64,000 nt of DNA from Lepidodermella squamata (taxonomy: Eukaryota; Gastrotricha): positions 1-64,000 of the forward strand of contig JBLDXI010000008.1 of assembly GCA_047495785.1 (NCBI GenBank), read 5' to 3'. Under the pieces are notes generated by a model. That model searched no databases, had not been told where the DNA came from, and saw only the letters and a list, made by a program, of their open reading frames with translations. How positions within the stretch are numbered: the first letter of the stretch is position 1; each line of letters starts with the position of its first letter. Shown here piece after piece: positions 1 to 10,711 of this stretch. A program made the position numbers and the translations under genes.

Positions 1-589
1 GGGTCTTAGGTTTCGGGGCATTAAACAAATTCATAAATAATAAATCGCAAGTCAGTATCCCTTCAAAAATGAAGGTCAAGCGAGCTGTAATGACTCCGAC
101 ACTCCTCTACGCTTCTGAAAGTTGGAATGCAACCGCAGCTCACCAACTGAGGCTGGATGTTGTGCAGATGAGGTGGCTCAGGGCTATAGCCAACGTCACA
201 ATTATGGATAAAATCAGAAATGCTGACATAAGAAAAACCTGTGAAGGTATAGAACCTATCTCAGCTCAAATAGAACATAACCGACTACGTTTCTTAGGAC
301 ATATTCTTAGAATGCATGACGATAACCTAGTCAAGCAAACGTACTTATGGACCCCACCCAAGGGCTGGCAAAGGAAGTTAGGCAGGCCAGGGTAGGATGG
401 GATTATTGTAACACTCAAAGCTTATTGCAAGCAAAAAATCTTGAAAATTACAAAAATTTTGTAAGCGTCTATAATGAAAAATGTCTAAATTGGGACAAAA
501 TTGAGGAGACAGCTTGTGATCGGTCTAACTGGAGGGCCTTCATTCGGGAACTTTTGGCCTTCAGGTCGCGGGGAACGGAATCTACTTGA
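1..589 (+). pseudogene. RTE-like LINE copy B, ORF2 C-terminal fragment
   Basis: Two overlapping frames (69-395 and 347-589) encode the last ~170 residues of the LINE ORF2 found intact at 10712-13633. The fragment has the typical tail of these elements: an LLYASESW segment, an RLRFLGHILRM segment and a GRPR-like basic stretch. A missing base near 390 shifts the frame relative to the right-arm copy. It is cut by the window start, not by a biological 5' end that can be seen here. Confidence 0.85.
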
Positions 590-647
590 CTTCTCGCTCT
601 CGCCGTCGTTAAAACTTTATTGTATGCCTCACCAACGCAAAACGACG

Positions 648-648
<1 letters not shown>

Positions 649-735
<87 letters not shown>
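649..735 (+). repeat. (TTTA)n tail of LINE B
   Basis: About 22 copies of ATTT/TTTA directly follow the 3' UTR of LINE B and run straight into the 5' end of LINE A (AATATCTGCG). A microsatellite 3' tail instead of poly(A) is typical of RTE/CR1-type LINEs. Confidence 0.9.
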
Positions 736-736
<1 letters not shown>

Positions 737-793
737 TATCTGCGATTGAATATTAAATTTTCTGAGGTTTTTTAATTGAAATAATTATAAACG

Positions 794-1465
794 ATGGCTC
801 AATCTGGCACTGGAACGGCCGAGAAATTCATCGCTCTCAACAAGGCAATCGACGAGCTGGAAGTCAGCCCGGAGGAACGCGAAAAGTTGAGACGACTGGT
901 CTCTGGCATCCAATGCGACGTCATCTCGGTACTGGAGTCGAAGCAAGCCAAGAAGGAAAAAGAAAAGGCGGATCATATGGTGGAAAAAATCCTTAACCAG
1001 GATCTGTTGGAAATCTCTGGCATCCCAGAAACCAATTGGCGAGAAGAGTTGCGAAAACTCATCCCGCAAGAAATCACGAGCTGGATGATAAAAGAAAGAA
1101 AAGCGGACGGTACGATCATTATCGAATTCGTGCAAGATGCTCGAAGATCAAATGAGCGCGTTCTATTTGAAGCGAAGTCTTGGAAAACACCCCTGAAGGC
1201 GAAGCACCCCGCAACTGGACATATGAAGGCTGTCCAAGAAGAACTAGCGAGCGAGAAAAAGGCCTATGAAGACCAAGGAATCGAAGGTCTAGAGATTCGC
1301 GGCGCTAATCTAATGCAAGGCAGCGCCTACATCAAGCAATATTGCTCCGAGGCAAATCAACTCGTGTCGAGACACGAACCGTTGGAAGACTACAAACCAC
1401 CCGTGACGACACGCCCGCCTGAACCTCACCCGCCGGGACCACAATGCTGGCGCTGGTCTTCTTGA
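794..1465 (+). CDS. LINE A ORF1 protein (223 aa)
   Basis: This frame starts at an ATG 59 bp after the element's 5' end. It encodes a charged, helix-rich N-terminal half (Glu/Lys/Leu-rich, probably coiled coil) and then a segment homologous to LINE B ORF1: KTPLKAKHPATGHM here against APLRAEKPLTSHMGEV there, and EGLEIRGANLMQG against RGLEIQGASIYQG. LINE B ORF1 goes on to a CCHC zinc knuckle; here the frame ends in a Pro-rich stretch at a deletion joint and so lacks it. ORF1 proteins of this kind bind element RNA. The copy is a relic with an intact frame, not a host gene. Confidence 0.8.
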   Translation: MAQSGTGTAEKFIALNKAIDELEVSPEEREKLRRLVSGIQCDVISVLESKQAKKEKEKADHMVEKILNQDLLEISGIPETNWREELRKLIPQEITSWMIKERKADGTIIIEFVQDARRSNERVLFEAKSWKTPLKAKHPATGHMKAVQEELASEKKAYEDQGIEGLEIRGANLMQGSAYIKQYCSEANQLVSRHEPLEDYKPPVTTRPPEPHPPGPQCWRWSS

Positions 1466-3625
1466 CACCGCTAGGGAAACCTGCGGTGAAAGGAAAGTTG
1501 GCACGGTCAGTGAAAAACCCCCGTGGTGGTCCCCATTAGCCAATGAAATCATTCAAAAAGGCAAGGACAATTTTAAAAATTATACCAAGGGCCGTATTTC
1601 AAGAGAGGAATTCACGCGAAATAGGAACCAGAAAAAACCATGCTCTAGAGCGAGTGAAACTCTTGAAAGACCAGAACGAATTTGCCGAATTAGATAAACT
1701 TCTGGAAAATCCCTTTGATTACGATAACATCAAAAAATTTTGGCATGAAATCAAACGAATCCGAGGCGAAGGAAGAAGTAAAGGTGAACCAGACCCACTC
1801 GAAAAATCGGATGGCTCGCTAACGGACAGTATTGACGAAATCTTGGAAGTGATGAAAAGTTATTTCATGGAGCTCTTAGAGGGACTAGAGAACCAACCTC
1901 ATGACCCCGATCCTGAACCCGAATCACCCGATTTAACTAATCTCACCGAAATTACCCAGGCCGAAATTGAGGGAGCTATTGATCACATGAAAAACGGGAA
2001 GGCCCCGGGTATTGACGAAATTAGACCTGAGATGATCAAAGCTTTGTCAGAAGCAAATATCAAATGGTTAGGTGAAATTTTAAATCAAGCCTGGCGGGAA
2101 AAGAAGGTCCCCGAGGAATGGTCCACCGCCCTTATTACTCCGATTTATAAAAATAAGGGTGAAAAATCCAAGTGTCAAAACTATCGAGGCATCAGTCTGC
2201 TTTCTGTTGTAGGTAAACTTTATGCTGTTATCCTCGAAAGAAAACTAAGGTCTTTGATTGGATCGAAAATCTCCAAATTACAATTCGGATTTCAGCCTCT
2301 TAAAGGCACCCGTGATTGTATTTTTGTTCTTAGACAAATACTTGAAAAATTATTTTCTTTCGCAAAGAATGACCTCGAAAAAGCCTATGATCTGGTTGAT
2401 AGGGAAAAGGTTTGGACAGCCTTGGAAAACATGGGTGTTGAAAATAGGCCTTATTGACGCGATTAAGAGTCTATATAAAGTAAATAAAGTTGCGGTAAAA
2501 GTGGATTCTCCGATTTTTTCTATGTAACTAGGGGTCTAAGGCAAGGCTGCCCGCTGTCCCCTCTGCTTTTCATTGCTACTTTTAACAAAATTTGCGAAAA
2601 ATTATACGACACAAAATTTGGTTTCCCTATGAACAACGGTGATTATCCAAATTTATTAGCTTTCGCCGATGATGGAACTCTCCTAGGCATGAACCATGAC
2701 GAAATTAGGCGCCTTCTAGAAATTTTTGACATGGCATGCGAAGAATTAGGATTGAAAATTAACGTGGCAAAAACTCAATACATGATCATTTCCAGGGACG
2801 ATGCTGCAGTAAGAAATTATGAACTAGAGCTGCGCGGATCGAAACTGGAAAAGGTTTCCAAATTCAAATACCTAGGTAGCATTATAACCAGCGACGGTCG
2901 CATAGACGAAGAATTAAATTATAGAATTTCAAAGGCTGGCAGCGTATTTGGGTGCGATGAATAAATTCATGTGCAGTTGGAATCATGTGTCATTACAAAC
3001 CAAATTGAAAGTACTCACTTGCGTCATCGTACCTACCATCATTTACGCCTGCGAATCCTGGAATATTTCTTTAAGCCAGGAAAATAGGTTGAATGTTTTA
3101 GAATATCGTTGGCTACGAGCGATTTTAGGTATACACCTGATGGATTATATTCCTAACATTGACATTAGATTGGCATTGTGCGGAGGTCTGATCGAAGTCA
3201 GCCGCATCATTGAAAAACAGCGTTTAAGATATCTAGGACACATCATTAGATCTCGTGATTACGATGCGGACGGCCTTCCGAACTTGATTTATACGTGGAC
3301 ACCTCCGTTCGGGTGGTTCGCACCGAGAGGCAGACCTCGAACTAGGTGGATAAACGGCATAAACAGAAGTCTACACAAGGTTGGCATTGTTAAGGAAGTT
3401 CGCCGGAAGAAAAGACAACCCAAAAATCAGAAAGGCAAAAAGCCAGCTAAAAACGAAAAATCCGGCGAAAAAAGAAAATAAATTTGAAATTAAAATTATT
3501 CCTGATCTGCAATTGACTGAATTACTTTCTTTTGATAAAATTGAATGGCGCAACATTGTTGACTCAATGCATGATTATGAATTTTTTGGAAAAAGTAGAA
3601 TCTTCAACTGTGGGGGTGGGTGATT
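1441..3625 (+). pseudogene. LINE A ORF2 remnant (reverse transcriptase)
   Basis: The coding remains lie in several frames: 1543-2457, 2258-2527, 2629-2964, 2948-3481 and 3381-3623. They begin at a PPWWSPLANEI segment matching the region after the endonuclease in LINE B. RT landmarks are NYRGISLLSVVGKLYA, LAFADDGTLLG (the FADD catalytic motif) and the RLRYLGHIIRS / RGRPRTRW tail. One-base insertions near 2450 and 2952 shift the frame; the right-arm copy reads through the second without a break. Confidence 0.8.
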
Positions 3626-3767
3626 TCCATCTTTCGCCTGCCTTCGCCCTCCTCAAAACCGTTTTTACGGTATAGATGCTTAATCGAGAGGAGGACTAAA
3701 TAAAACCATTATTATTATTATTATTATTTATTATTTATTTATTTTTGTTTGTGTTTTTTCCACATGG

Positions 3768-4265
3768 TTGACAACGTCAAGAAGTGGTTCGGCCAAGCGA
3801 TGCGCAAAAATGTTTTCCTTCGTAAAGAAGCGCCTCCGCCTCTGCCAGTTAGCACGGAACTTGGTCGAATTTCGCTTGTTGACGAGCCTCTTGATGAGCG
3901 AACTTGGCGATGAGTATTCGGAGTTCAAAGATTACTTCCGCGCGACCTACATTGACGGCCCTTTGAACAGGTGGTTCGAGGGACATGGCTTGTAGGTCTC
4001 GACGAATAACGGCTTGGAAGCAACTAACAACGTGCTGAAGAATGAAAATACTGAAAGAGTTTTGCAAACGGTCAGCACTTTTTTGCCTATAACCTTCGAA
4101 ATCACGCGAGACTGGACATTCCACTTTGAAGAGTGGGCGACTTCTCCGAAAACTACCGCCAAAGAATACACCACTGATTATTCTTACTACCTCAAGTTTG
4201 CTGATCATTACGACCAAATCGGTCCGTTTAGTGTCTCTCGCGAAATCCGTGCTGAGCTGGCGTAA
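3768..4265 (+). pseudogene. MULE-like transposase C-terminal fragment
   Basis: Two frames, 3768-3995 and 4014-4265, read as one protein apart from an in-frame stop after GHGL. The joined text contains a STNNGLEATNNVLK-type segment followed by an aromatic-rich tail. The asparagine-rich TNNGLE..NN signature is what I know from MULE-family transposases and related proteins in invertebrate repeats. An extra C near 3793 breaks the upstream frame compared with the right arm. No terminal repeats were found, so the family call is tentative. Confidence 0.45.
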
Positions 4266-4953
4266 GGAACTTTGAGAGGTGAATTTTGAGCTGAGCAGCT
4301 AAGCAGCGCTCGAAAGTACGAGCAACTGGGGATGTTATCGAAATTGGCCGATAGTTGCCAACATCCAGTCGATTGCCAGACTTGTGAAGCGGGCTAACAA
4401 TTGACGCCTTCCAATCATCAATAAAGATGCCTTCAGAAATCGCTAAATTGAAAAGTTGGACCAAATACGGGGCAATTGTCGGTTTTGCAAGTTTCAGTAT
4501 ACTTTCTGGAATTCCGTCAAAACCAGTTGTTGTTTTATACGTCAACCTATCGATGGCCGCTTCAACCTCGGTAGTTGAAACGGAACGAAAATCGAATGTA
4601 TGCTTTGATCGGAGGCGTCGAATAAAGTTGAGACTACTTGCCAGAGCTTGAGCAGTTTTTGCACCTGCTTGCACGAAGAAAACGTTGAAGGAATTCGCTT
4701 TCTCGGCAGATTCTTCTTTTCCCAGATCAGTAAAGGACCCGCCTTTCTTTGATTTAGGCCTGAAGTCACCAATAACACGCCATAATTTCCGCGGGTCTCG
4801 CCCAGCATCGGAAATTCGCTTTCGATATTTAGCTCTTCGTTCTTTCCGACGCAGTCTCTGGCGTTGACGTCGAGAAAGATTCGGGTTCATCGCCGCTCGA
4901 CGGTTGTTTCTAACGTTCGGCTTCTTGACGATTAATGGCGCAACTTCGTTCAA
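4228..4953 (-). pseudogene. CR1/Jockey-like LINE reverse transcriptase fragment
   Basis: A 241-residue open frame encodes the N-terminal part of a non-LTR reverse transcriptase: an Arg/Lys-rich RRQRQRLRRKER linker, TTTGFDGIPESILK, WKASIVSPLHKSG, NYRPISITSPVARTFER and FLTPAQHGF, the standard series before the catalytic core. The frame stops right after HGFRERH, where the oppositely oriented MULE-like fragment begins, so the element is truncated before its FADD motif. It is not the same LINE family as copies A and B. Confidence 0.85.
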
Positions 4954-5061
4954 GACTTCCAGTAGGCAACATTTCAGCTTTTGCCATAGGCTCTCACAGC
5001 CAAGATTGCTACACTCTAAGACCTGACACGGTTTTCGCCTATATTAAAAACCTAGTCCGTA

Positions 5062-5189
5062 ACCCGTGTCATTTTTCGCATGAGACCCGTTATGTAAGGT
5101 GAGACTATCTGAACCGGGACGCCCGGCTTTCGACCCGGCTGTGGCGTATCGCCATACGTAACGGGTCTCGTGCGAAAAATGACACGGGT
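5062..5189. repeat. Fold-back (MITE-like) repeat, left copy
   Basis: Two 34 bp arms (5062-5095 and 5156-5189) are inverted copies differing at only two positions. They contain CATTTTTCGCATGAGACCCG and its complement around a GC-rich 60 bp centre that is itself rich in CCGGG palindromes. The structure suggests a small non-autonomous DNA element or its terminal part. No target duplication was recognised. Confidence 0.6.
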
Positions 5190-5526
5190 TTGCCCCGGCT
5201 TTGACCAGACCCGGTTTTGGTTCCACCATTCGGTTTCCACCCCGATTTTCGTATCCTTTCATCCTTTTCATCTTTTCATCATTTCCAACTTGGAACTTAT
5301 ACAAAAATAAGCCGCGGTTAACAAGTGCAAGTCTTTAGTTAGACGGAGAGCTAGAGTAATTTAAAAAAGTGGAAACAGGAGAAAAGCTGCTTTGGTTTGA
5401 TGCGCGGGTGGGAGAGCTATCCGGTCCGATTTAACCGAAATTTTGAATACCTCTTATAAAATACAAATAAATTAGACACAAAGTACTTATTGGATAAAAA
5501 CGATTTGTGGATAATTTTTCTCAATT

Positions 5527-5776
5527 CAGTCTAGGGTCTAGGCTAATAGGTATTATATAGACTTTTAGATTGTAATTTCAAATTATTTAGCAAATTTAGC
5601 AAACAATCGCTTTCTTAGATGCTCATCTCTTTCGAAAATTCTCAGCCGTCAATGGGGCAACTCTACCTGAATTCAACCTAATTTCAACCTTCAACTAATC
5701 ATTTTGTGCCTAATTTGTCTTGTTTTGCTTGTATTGGTCTGCGATGATGGCTGCGAGAGGGCCTACACGCCTTTCT
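5527..5776. other. Palindrome spacer, no gene seen
   Basis: These 250 bp separate the two arms and are not self-complementary. I see no open frame, RNA gene or element end in them. The arms meet the spacer at an AATTGAGAAAAATTATCC-type sequence on the right and its complement on the left. Confidence 0.8.
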
Positions 5777-6114
5777 AATTGAGAAAAATTATCCACAAAT
5801 CGTTTTTATCCAATAAGTACTTTGTGTCTAATTTATTTGTATTTTATAAGAGGTATTCAAAATTTCGGTTAAATCGGACCGGATAGCTCTCCCACCCGCG
5901 CATCAAACCAAAGCAGCTTTTCTCCTGTTTCCACTTTTTTAAATTACTCTAGCTCTCCGTCTAACTAAAGACTTGCACTTGTTAACCGCGGCTTATTTTT
6001 GTATAAGTTCCAAGTTGGAAATGATGAAAAGATGAAAAGGATGAAAGGATACGAAAATCGGGGTGGAAACCGGAATGGTGGAACCAAAACCGGGTCTGGT
6101 CAAAGCCGGGGCAA

Positions 6115-6242
6115 ACCCGTGTCATTTTTCGCACGAGACCCGTTACGTATGGCGATACGCCACAGCCGGGTCGAAAGCCGGGCGTCCCGGTTCAGATAGT
6201 CTCACCTTACATAACGGGTCTCATGCGAAAAATGACACGGGT
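6115..6242. repeat. Fold-back (MITE-like) repeat, right copy
   Basis: Mirror of the repeat at 5062-5189, with the same 34 bp inverted arms. An extra G at about 6072 just outside it differs from the left arm. Confidence 0.6.
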
Positions 6243-6350
6243 TACGGACTAGGTTTTTAATATAGGCGAAAACCGTGTCAGGTCTTAGAGTGTAGCAATC
6301 TTGGCTGTGAGAGCCTATGGCAAAAGCTGAAATGTTGCCTACTGGAAGTC

Positions 6351-7076
6351 TTGAACGAAGTTGCGCCATTAATCGTCAAGAAGCCGAACGTTAGAAACAA
6401 CCGTCGAGCGGCGATGAACCCGAATCTTTCTCGACGTCAACGCCAGAGACTGCGTCGGAAAGAACGAAGAGCTAAATATCGAAAGCGAATTTCCGATGCT
6501 GGGCGAGACCCGCGGAAATTATGGCGTGTTATTGGTGACTTCAGGCCTAAATCAAAGAAAGGCGGGTCCTTTACTGATCTGGGAAAAGAAGAATCTGCCG
6601 AGAAAGCGAATTCCTTCAACGTTTTCTTCGTGCAAGCAGGTGCAAAAACTGCTCAAGCTCTGGCAAGTAGTCTCAACTTTATTCGACGCCTCCGATCAAA
6701 GCATACATTCGATTTTCGTTCCGTTTCAACTACCGAGGTTGAAGCGGCCATCGATAGGTTGACGTATAAAACAACAACTGGTTTTGACGGAATTCCAGAA
6801 AGTATACTGAAACTTGCAAAACCGACAATTGCCCCGTATTTGGTCCAACTTTTCAATTTAGCGATTTCTGAAGGCATCTTTATTGATGATTGGAAGGCGT
6901 CAATTGTTAGCCCGCTTCACAAGTCTGGCAATCGACTGGATGTTGGCAACTATCGGCCAATTTCGATAACATCCCCAGTTGCTCGTACTTTCGAGCGCTG
7001 CTTAGCTGCTCAGCTCAAAATTCACCTCTCAAAGTTCCTTACGCCAGCTCAGCACGGATTTCGCGAGAGACACTAA
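6351..7076 (+). pseudogene. CR1/Jockey-like RT fragment, right-arm copy
   Basis: Mirror image of 4228-4953 with an identical 241-residue translation, ending at the same HGFRERH-stop. It starts in frame well upstream of the listed start and has no catalytic FADD motif. Confidence 0.85.
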
Positions 7077-7554
7077 ACGGACCGATTTGGTCGTAATGAT
7101 CAGCAAACTTGAGGTAGTAAGAATAATCAGTGGTGTATTCTTTGGCGGTAGTTTTCGGAGAAGTCGCCCACTCTTCAAAGTGGAATGTCCAGTCTCGCGT
7201 GATTTCGAAGGTTATAGGCAAAAAAGTGCTGACCGTTTGCAAAACTCTTTCAGTATTTTCATTCTTCAGCACGTTGTTAGTTGCTTCCAAGCCGTTATTC
7301 GTCGAGACCTACAAGCCATGTCCCTCGAACCACCTGTTCAAAGGGCCGTCAATGTAGGTCGCGCGGAAGTAATCTTTGAACTCCGAATACTCATCGCCAA
7401 GTTCGCTCATCAAGAGGCTCGTCAACAAGCGAAATTCGACCAAGTTCCGTGCTAACTGGCAGAGGCGGAGGCGCTTCTTTACGAAGGAAAACATTTTTGC
7501 GCATCGCTTGCCGAACCACTTCTTGACGTTGTCAACCATGTGGAAAAAACACAA
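7039..7554 (-). pseudogene. MULE-like transposase fragment, right-arm copy
   Basis: Mirror of 3768-4265. Here the upstream frame (7309-7554) is longer because it lacks the extra C seen in the left arm, and it reads from a FHMVDNVKKWFGKR start into the TNNGLE-bearing part. One in-frame stop still separates the two halves, so the fragment is dead in both arms. Confidence 0.45.
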
Positions 7555-7821
7555 ACAAAAATAAATAAATAATAAATAATAATAATAATAATAATGGTTT
7601 TATTTAGTCCTCCTCTCGATTAAGCATCTATACCGTAAAAACGGTTTTGAGGAGGGCGAAGGCAGGCGAAAGATGGAAATCACCCACCCCCACAGTTGAA
7701 GATTCTACTTTTTCCAAAAAATTCATAATCATGCATTGAGTCAACAATGTTGCGCCATTCAATTTTATCAAAAGAAAGTAATTCAGTCAATTGCAGATCA
7801 GGAATAATTTTAATTTCAAAT

Positions 7822-9650
7822 TTATTTTCTTTTTTCGCCGGATTTTTCGTTTTTAGCTGGCTTTTTGCCTTTCTGATTTTTGGGTTGTCTTTTCTTCCGG
7901 CGAACTTCCTTAACAATGCCAACCTTGTGTAGACTTCTGTTTATGCCGTTTATCCACCTAGTTCGAGGTCTGCCTCTCGGTGCGAACCACCCGAACGGAG
8001 GTGTCCACGTATAAATCAAGTTCGGAAGGCCGTCCGCATCGTAATCACGAGATCTAATGATGTGTCCTAGATATCTTAAACGCTGTTTTTCAATGATGCG
8101 GCTGACTTCGATCAGACCTCCGCACAATGCCAATCTAATGTCAATGTTAGGAATATAATCCATCAGGTGTATACCTAAAATCGCTCGTAGCCAACGATAT
8201 TCTAAAACATTCAACCTATTTTCCTGGCTTAAAGAAATATTCCAGGATTCGCAGGCGTAAATGATGGTAGGTACGATGACGCAAGTGAGTACTTTCAATT
8301 TGGTTTGTAATGACACATGATTCCAACTGCACATGAATTTATTCATCGCACCAAATACGCTGCCAGCCTTTGAAATTCTATAATTTAATTCTTCGTCTAT
8401 GCGACCGTCGCTGGTTATAATGCTACCTAGGTATTTGAATTTGGAAACCTTTTCCAGTTTCGATCCGCGCAGCTCTAGTTCATAATTTCTTACTGCAGCA
8501 TCGTCCCTGGAAATGATCATGTATTGAGTTTTTGCCACGTTAATTTTCAATCCTAATTCTTCGCATGCCATGTCAAAAATTTCTAGAAGGCGCCTAATTT
8601 CGTCATGGTTCATGCCTAGGAGAGTTCCATCATCGGCGAAAGCTAATAAATTTGGATAATCACCGTTGTTCATAGGGAAACCAAATTTTGTGTCGTATAA
8701 TTTTTCGCAAATTTTGTTAAAAGTAGCAATGAAAAGCAGAGGGGACAGCGGGCAGCCTTGCCTTAGACCCCTAGTTACATAGAAAAAATCGGAGAATCCA
8801 CTTTTACCGCAACTTTATTTACTTTATATAGACTCTTAATCGCGTCAATAAGGCTATTTTCAACACCCATGTTTTCCAAGGCTGTCCAAACCTTTTCCCT
8901 ATCAACCAGATCATAGGCTTTTTCGAGGTCATTCTTTGCGAAAGAAAATAATTTTTTCAAGTATTTGTCTAAGAACAAAAATACAATCACGGGTGCCTTT
9001 AAGAGGCTGAAATCCGAATTGTAATTTGGAGATTTTCGATCCAATCAAAGACCTTAGTTTTCTTTCGAGGATAACAGCATAAAGTTTACCTACAACAGAA
9101 AGCAGACTGATGCCTCGATAGTTTTGACACTTGGATTTTTCACCCTTATTTTTATAAATCGGAGTAATAAGGGCGGTGGACCATTCCTCGGGGACCTTCT
9201 TTTCCCGCCAGGCTTGATTTAAAATTTCACCTAACCATTTGATATTTGCTTCTGACAAAGCTTTGATCATCTCAGGTCTAATTTCGTCAATACCCGGGGC
9301 CTTCCCGTTTTTCATGTGATCAATAGCTCCCTCAATTTCGGCCTGGGTAATTTCGGTGAGATTAGTTAAATCGGGTGATTCGGGTTCAGGATCGGGGTCA
9401 TGAGGTTGGTTCTCTAGTCCCTCTAAGAGCTCCATGAAATAACTTTTCATCACTTCCAAGATTTCGTCAATACTGTCCGTTAGCGAGCCATCCGATTTTT
9501 CGAGTGGGTCTGGTTCACCTTTACTTCTTCCTTCGCCTCGGATTCGTTTGATTTCATGCCAAAATTTTTTGATGTTATCGTAATCAAAGGGATTTTCCAG
9601 AAGTTTATCTAATTCGGCAAATTCGTTCTGGTCTTTCAAGAGTTTCACTC
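7822..9650 (-). pseudogene. LINE A ORF2 remnant, right-arm copy
   Basis: Contains the same RT signatures as the left copy (NYRGISLLSVVGKLYA, FADDGTLLG, GRPRTRW). The stretch 7822-8673 is an unbroken C-terminal RT and tail, ending in a Lys-rich sequence. The endonuclease is absent. It is a relic and not a host gene. Confidence 0.8.
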
Positions 9651-9835
9651 GCTCTAGAGCATGGTTTTTCTGGTTCCTATTTCGCGTGAATTCCTCTCTT
9701 GAAATACGGCCCTTGGTATAATTTTTAAAATTGTCCTTGCCTTTTTGAATGATTTCATTGGCTAATGGGGACCACCACGGGGGTTTTTCACTGACCGTGC
9801 CAACTTTCCTTTCACCGCAGGTTTCCCTAGCGGTG

Positions 9836-10507
9836 TCAAGAAGACCAGCGCCAGCATTGTGGTCCCGGCGGGTGAGGTTCAGGCGGGCGTGTCGTCACGG
9901 GTGGTTTGTAGTCTTCCAACGGTTCGTGTCTCGACACGAGTTGATTTGCCTCGGAGCAATATTGCTTGATGTAGGCGCTGCCTTGCATTAGATTAGCGCC
10001 GCGAATCTCTAGACCTTCGATTCCTTGGTCTTCATAGGCCTTTTTCTCGCTCGCTAGTTCTTCTTGGACAGCCTTCATATGTCCAGTTGCGGGGTGCTTC
10101 GCCTTCAGGGGTGTTTTCCAAGACTTCGCTTCAAATAGAACGCGCTCATTTGATCTTCGAGCATCTTGCACGAATTCGATAATGATCGTACCGTCCGCTT
10201 TTCTTTCTTTTATCATCCAGCTCGTGATTTCTTGCGGGATGAGTTTTCGCAACTCTTCTCGCCAATTGGTTTCTGGGATGCCAGAGATTTCCAACAGATC
10301 CTGGTTAAGGATTTTTTCCACCATATGATCCGCCTTTTCTTTTTCCTTCTTGGCTTGCTTCGACTCCAGTACCGAGATGACGTCGCATTGGATGCCAGAG
10401 ACCAGTCGTCTCAACTTTTCGCGTTCCTCCGGGCTGACTTCCAGCTCGTCGATTGCCTTGTTGAGAGCGATGAATTTCTCGGCCGTTCCAGTGCCAGATT
10501 GAGCCAT
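9836..10507 (-). CDS. LINE A ORF1 protein, right-arm copy
   Basis: The translation is identical to 794-1465. The ATG follows the 5' UTR that begins at the TTTA tract, and the frame ends at the same Pro-rich deletion joint before a zinc knuckle would occur. Confidence 0.8.
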   Translation of the reverse strand: MAQSGTGTAEKFIALNKAIDELEVSPEEREKLRRLVSGIQCDVISVLESKQAKKEKEKADHMVEKILNQDLLEISGIPETNWREELRKLIPQEITSWMIKERKADGTIIIEFVQDARRSNERVLFEAKSWKTPLKAKHPATGHMKAVQEELASEKKAYEDQGIEGLEIRGANLMQGSAYIKQYCSEANQLVSRHEPLEDYKPPVTTRPPEPHPPGPQCWRWSS

Positions 10508-10564
10508 CGTTTATAATTATTTCAATTAAAAAACCTCAGAAAATTTAATATTCAATCGCAGATA

Positions 10565-10565
<1 letters not shown>

Positions 10566-10652
<87 letters not shown>
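10566..10652 (-). repeat. (TTTA)n tail of LINE B, right arm
   Basis: TAAA repeat on the plus strand, mirror of 649-735. It joins the 3' end of LINE B to the 5' end of LINE A in head-to-tail order. Confidence 0.9.
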
Positions 10653-10653
<1 letters not shown>

Positions 10654-10711
10654 CGTCGTTTTGCGTTGGTGAGGCATACAATAAAGTTTTAACGACGGCG
10701 AGAGCGAGAAG

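Larger units (their letters stand above)
735..3745 (+). mobile_element. RTE-like LINE copy A (internally deleted), left-arm copy
   Basis: The element starts at AATATCTGCG after the TTTA tract and ends in an ATT/ATTT repeat near 3708-3745. It holds ORF1 (794-1465) and a broken ORF2. Compared with LINE B, the part between ORF1 and the middle of ORF2 is missing, which removes the CCHC zinc knuckle and the whole APE endonuclease. It could therefore not have inserted by its own machinery. The RT also lacks the segment around LHLVFLDLEKAYD motif A. Confidence 0.8.
1..5526. repeat. Left arm of 11.3 kb palindrome
   Basis: This stretch is the near-exact reverse complement of 5777-11302; the sum of paired coordinates stays near 11,303 throughout. 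It carries, left to right, the 3' end of LINE copy B, a TTTA tail, LINE copy A, a MULE-like fragment, an inverted RT fragment and a fold-back repeat. Differences between arms are mostly one- or two-base indels in short homopolymers (near 8, 390, 2350, 2450, 2952 and 3793). Several of them break reading frames that are open in the right arm. The arm runs to the first base of the window, so its true outer end is unseen. Confidence 0.95.
7558..10566 (-). mobile_element. RTE-like LINE copy A, right-arm copy
   Basis: Mirror of 735-3745. ORF1 lies at 9836-10507 and ORF2 remains lie at 8929-9648, 8775-9044 and 7822-8673. The last is an unbroken 283-residue frame that is split in the left arm. An extra A near 8956 breaks the RT frame that stays open in the left arm. 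Each arm thus keeps a different subset of open frames, as expected if random indels separate otherwise identical copies. Confidence 0.8.

Noticed and set aside
501-749. Open frame with repeated YLFI residues
   Set aside because: It is translation of the TTTA microsatellite after LINE B; the mirror frame at 10552-10800 has the same origin.
5044-5304. 86-codon frame and its mirror at 5999-6260
   Set aside because: They lie over the fold-back repeat; low-complexity translation that differs between arms by a one-base indel.
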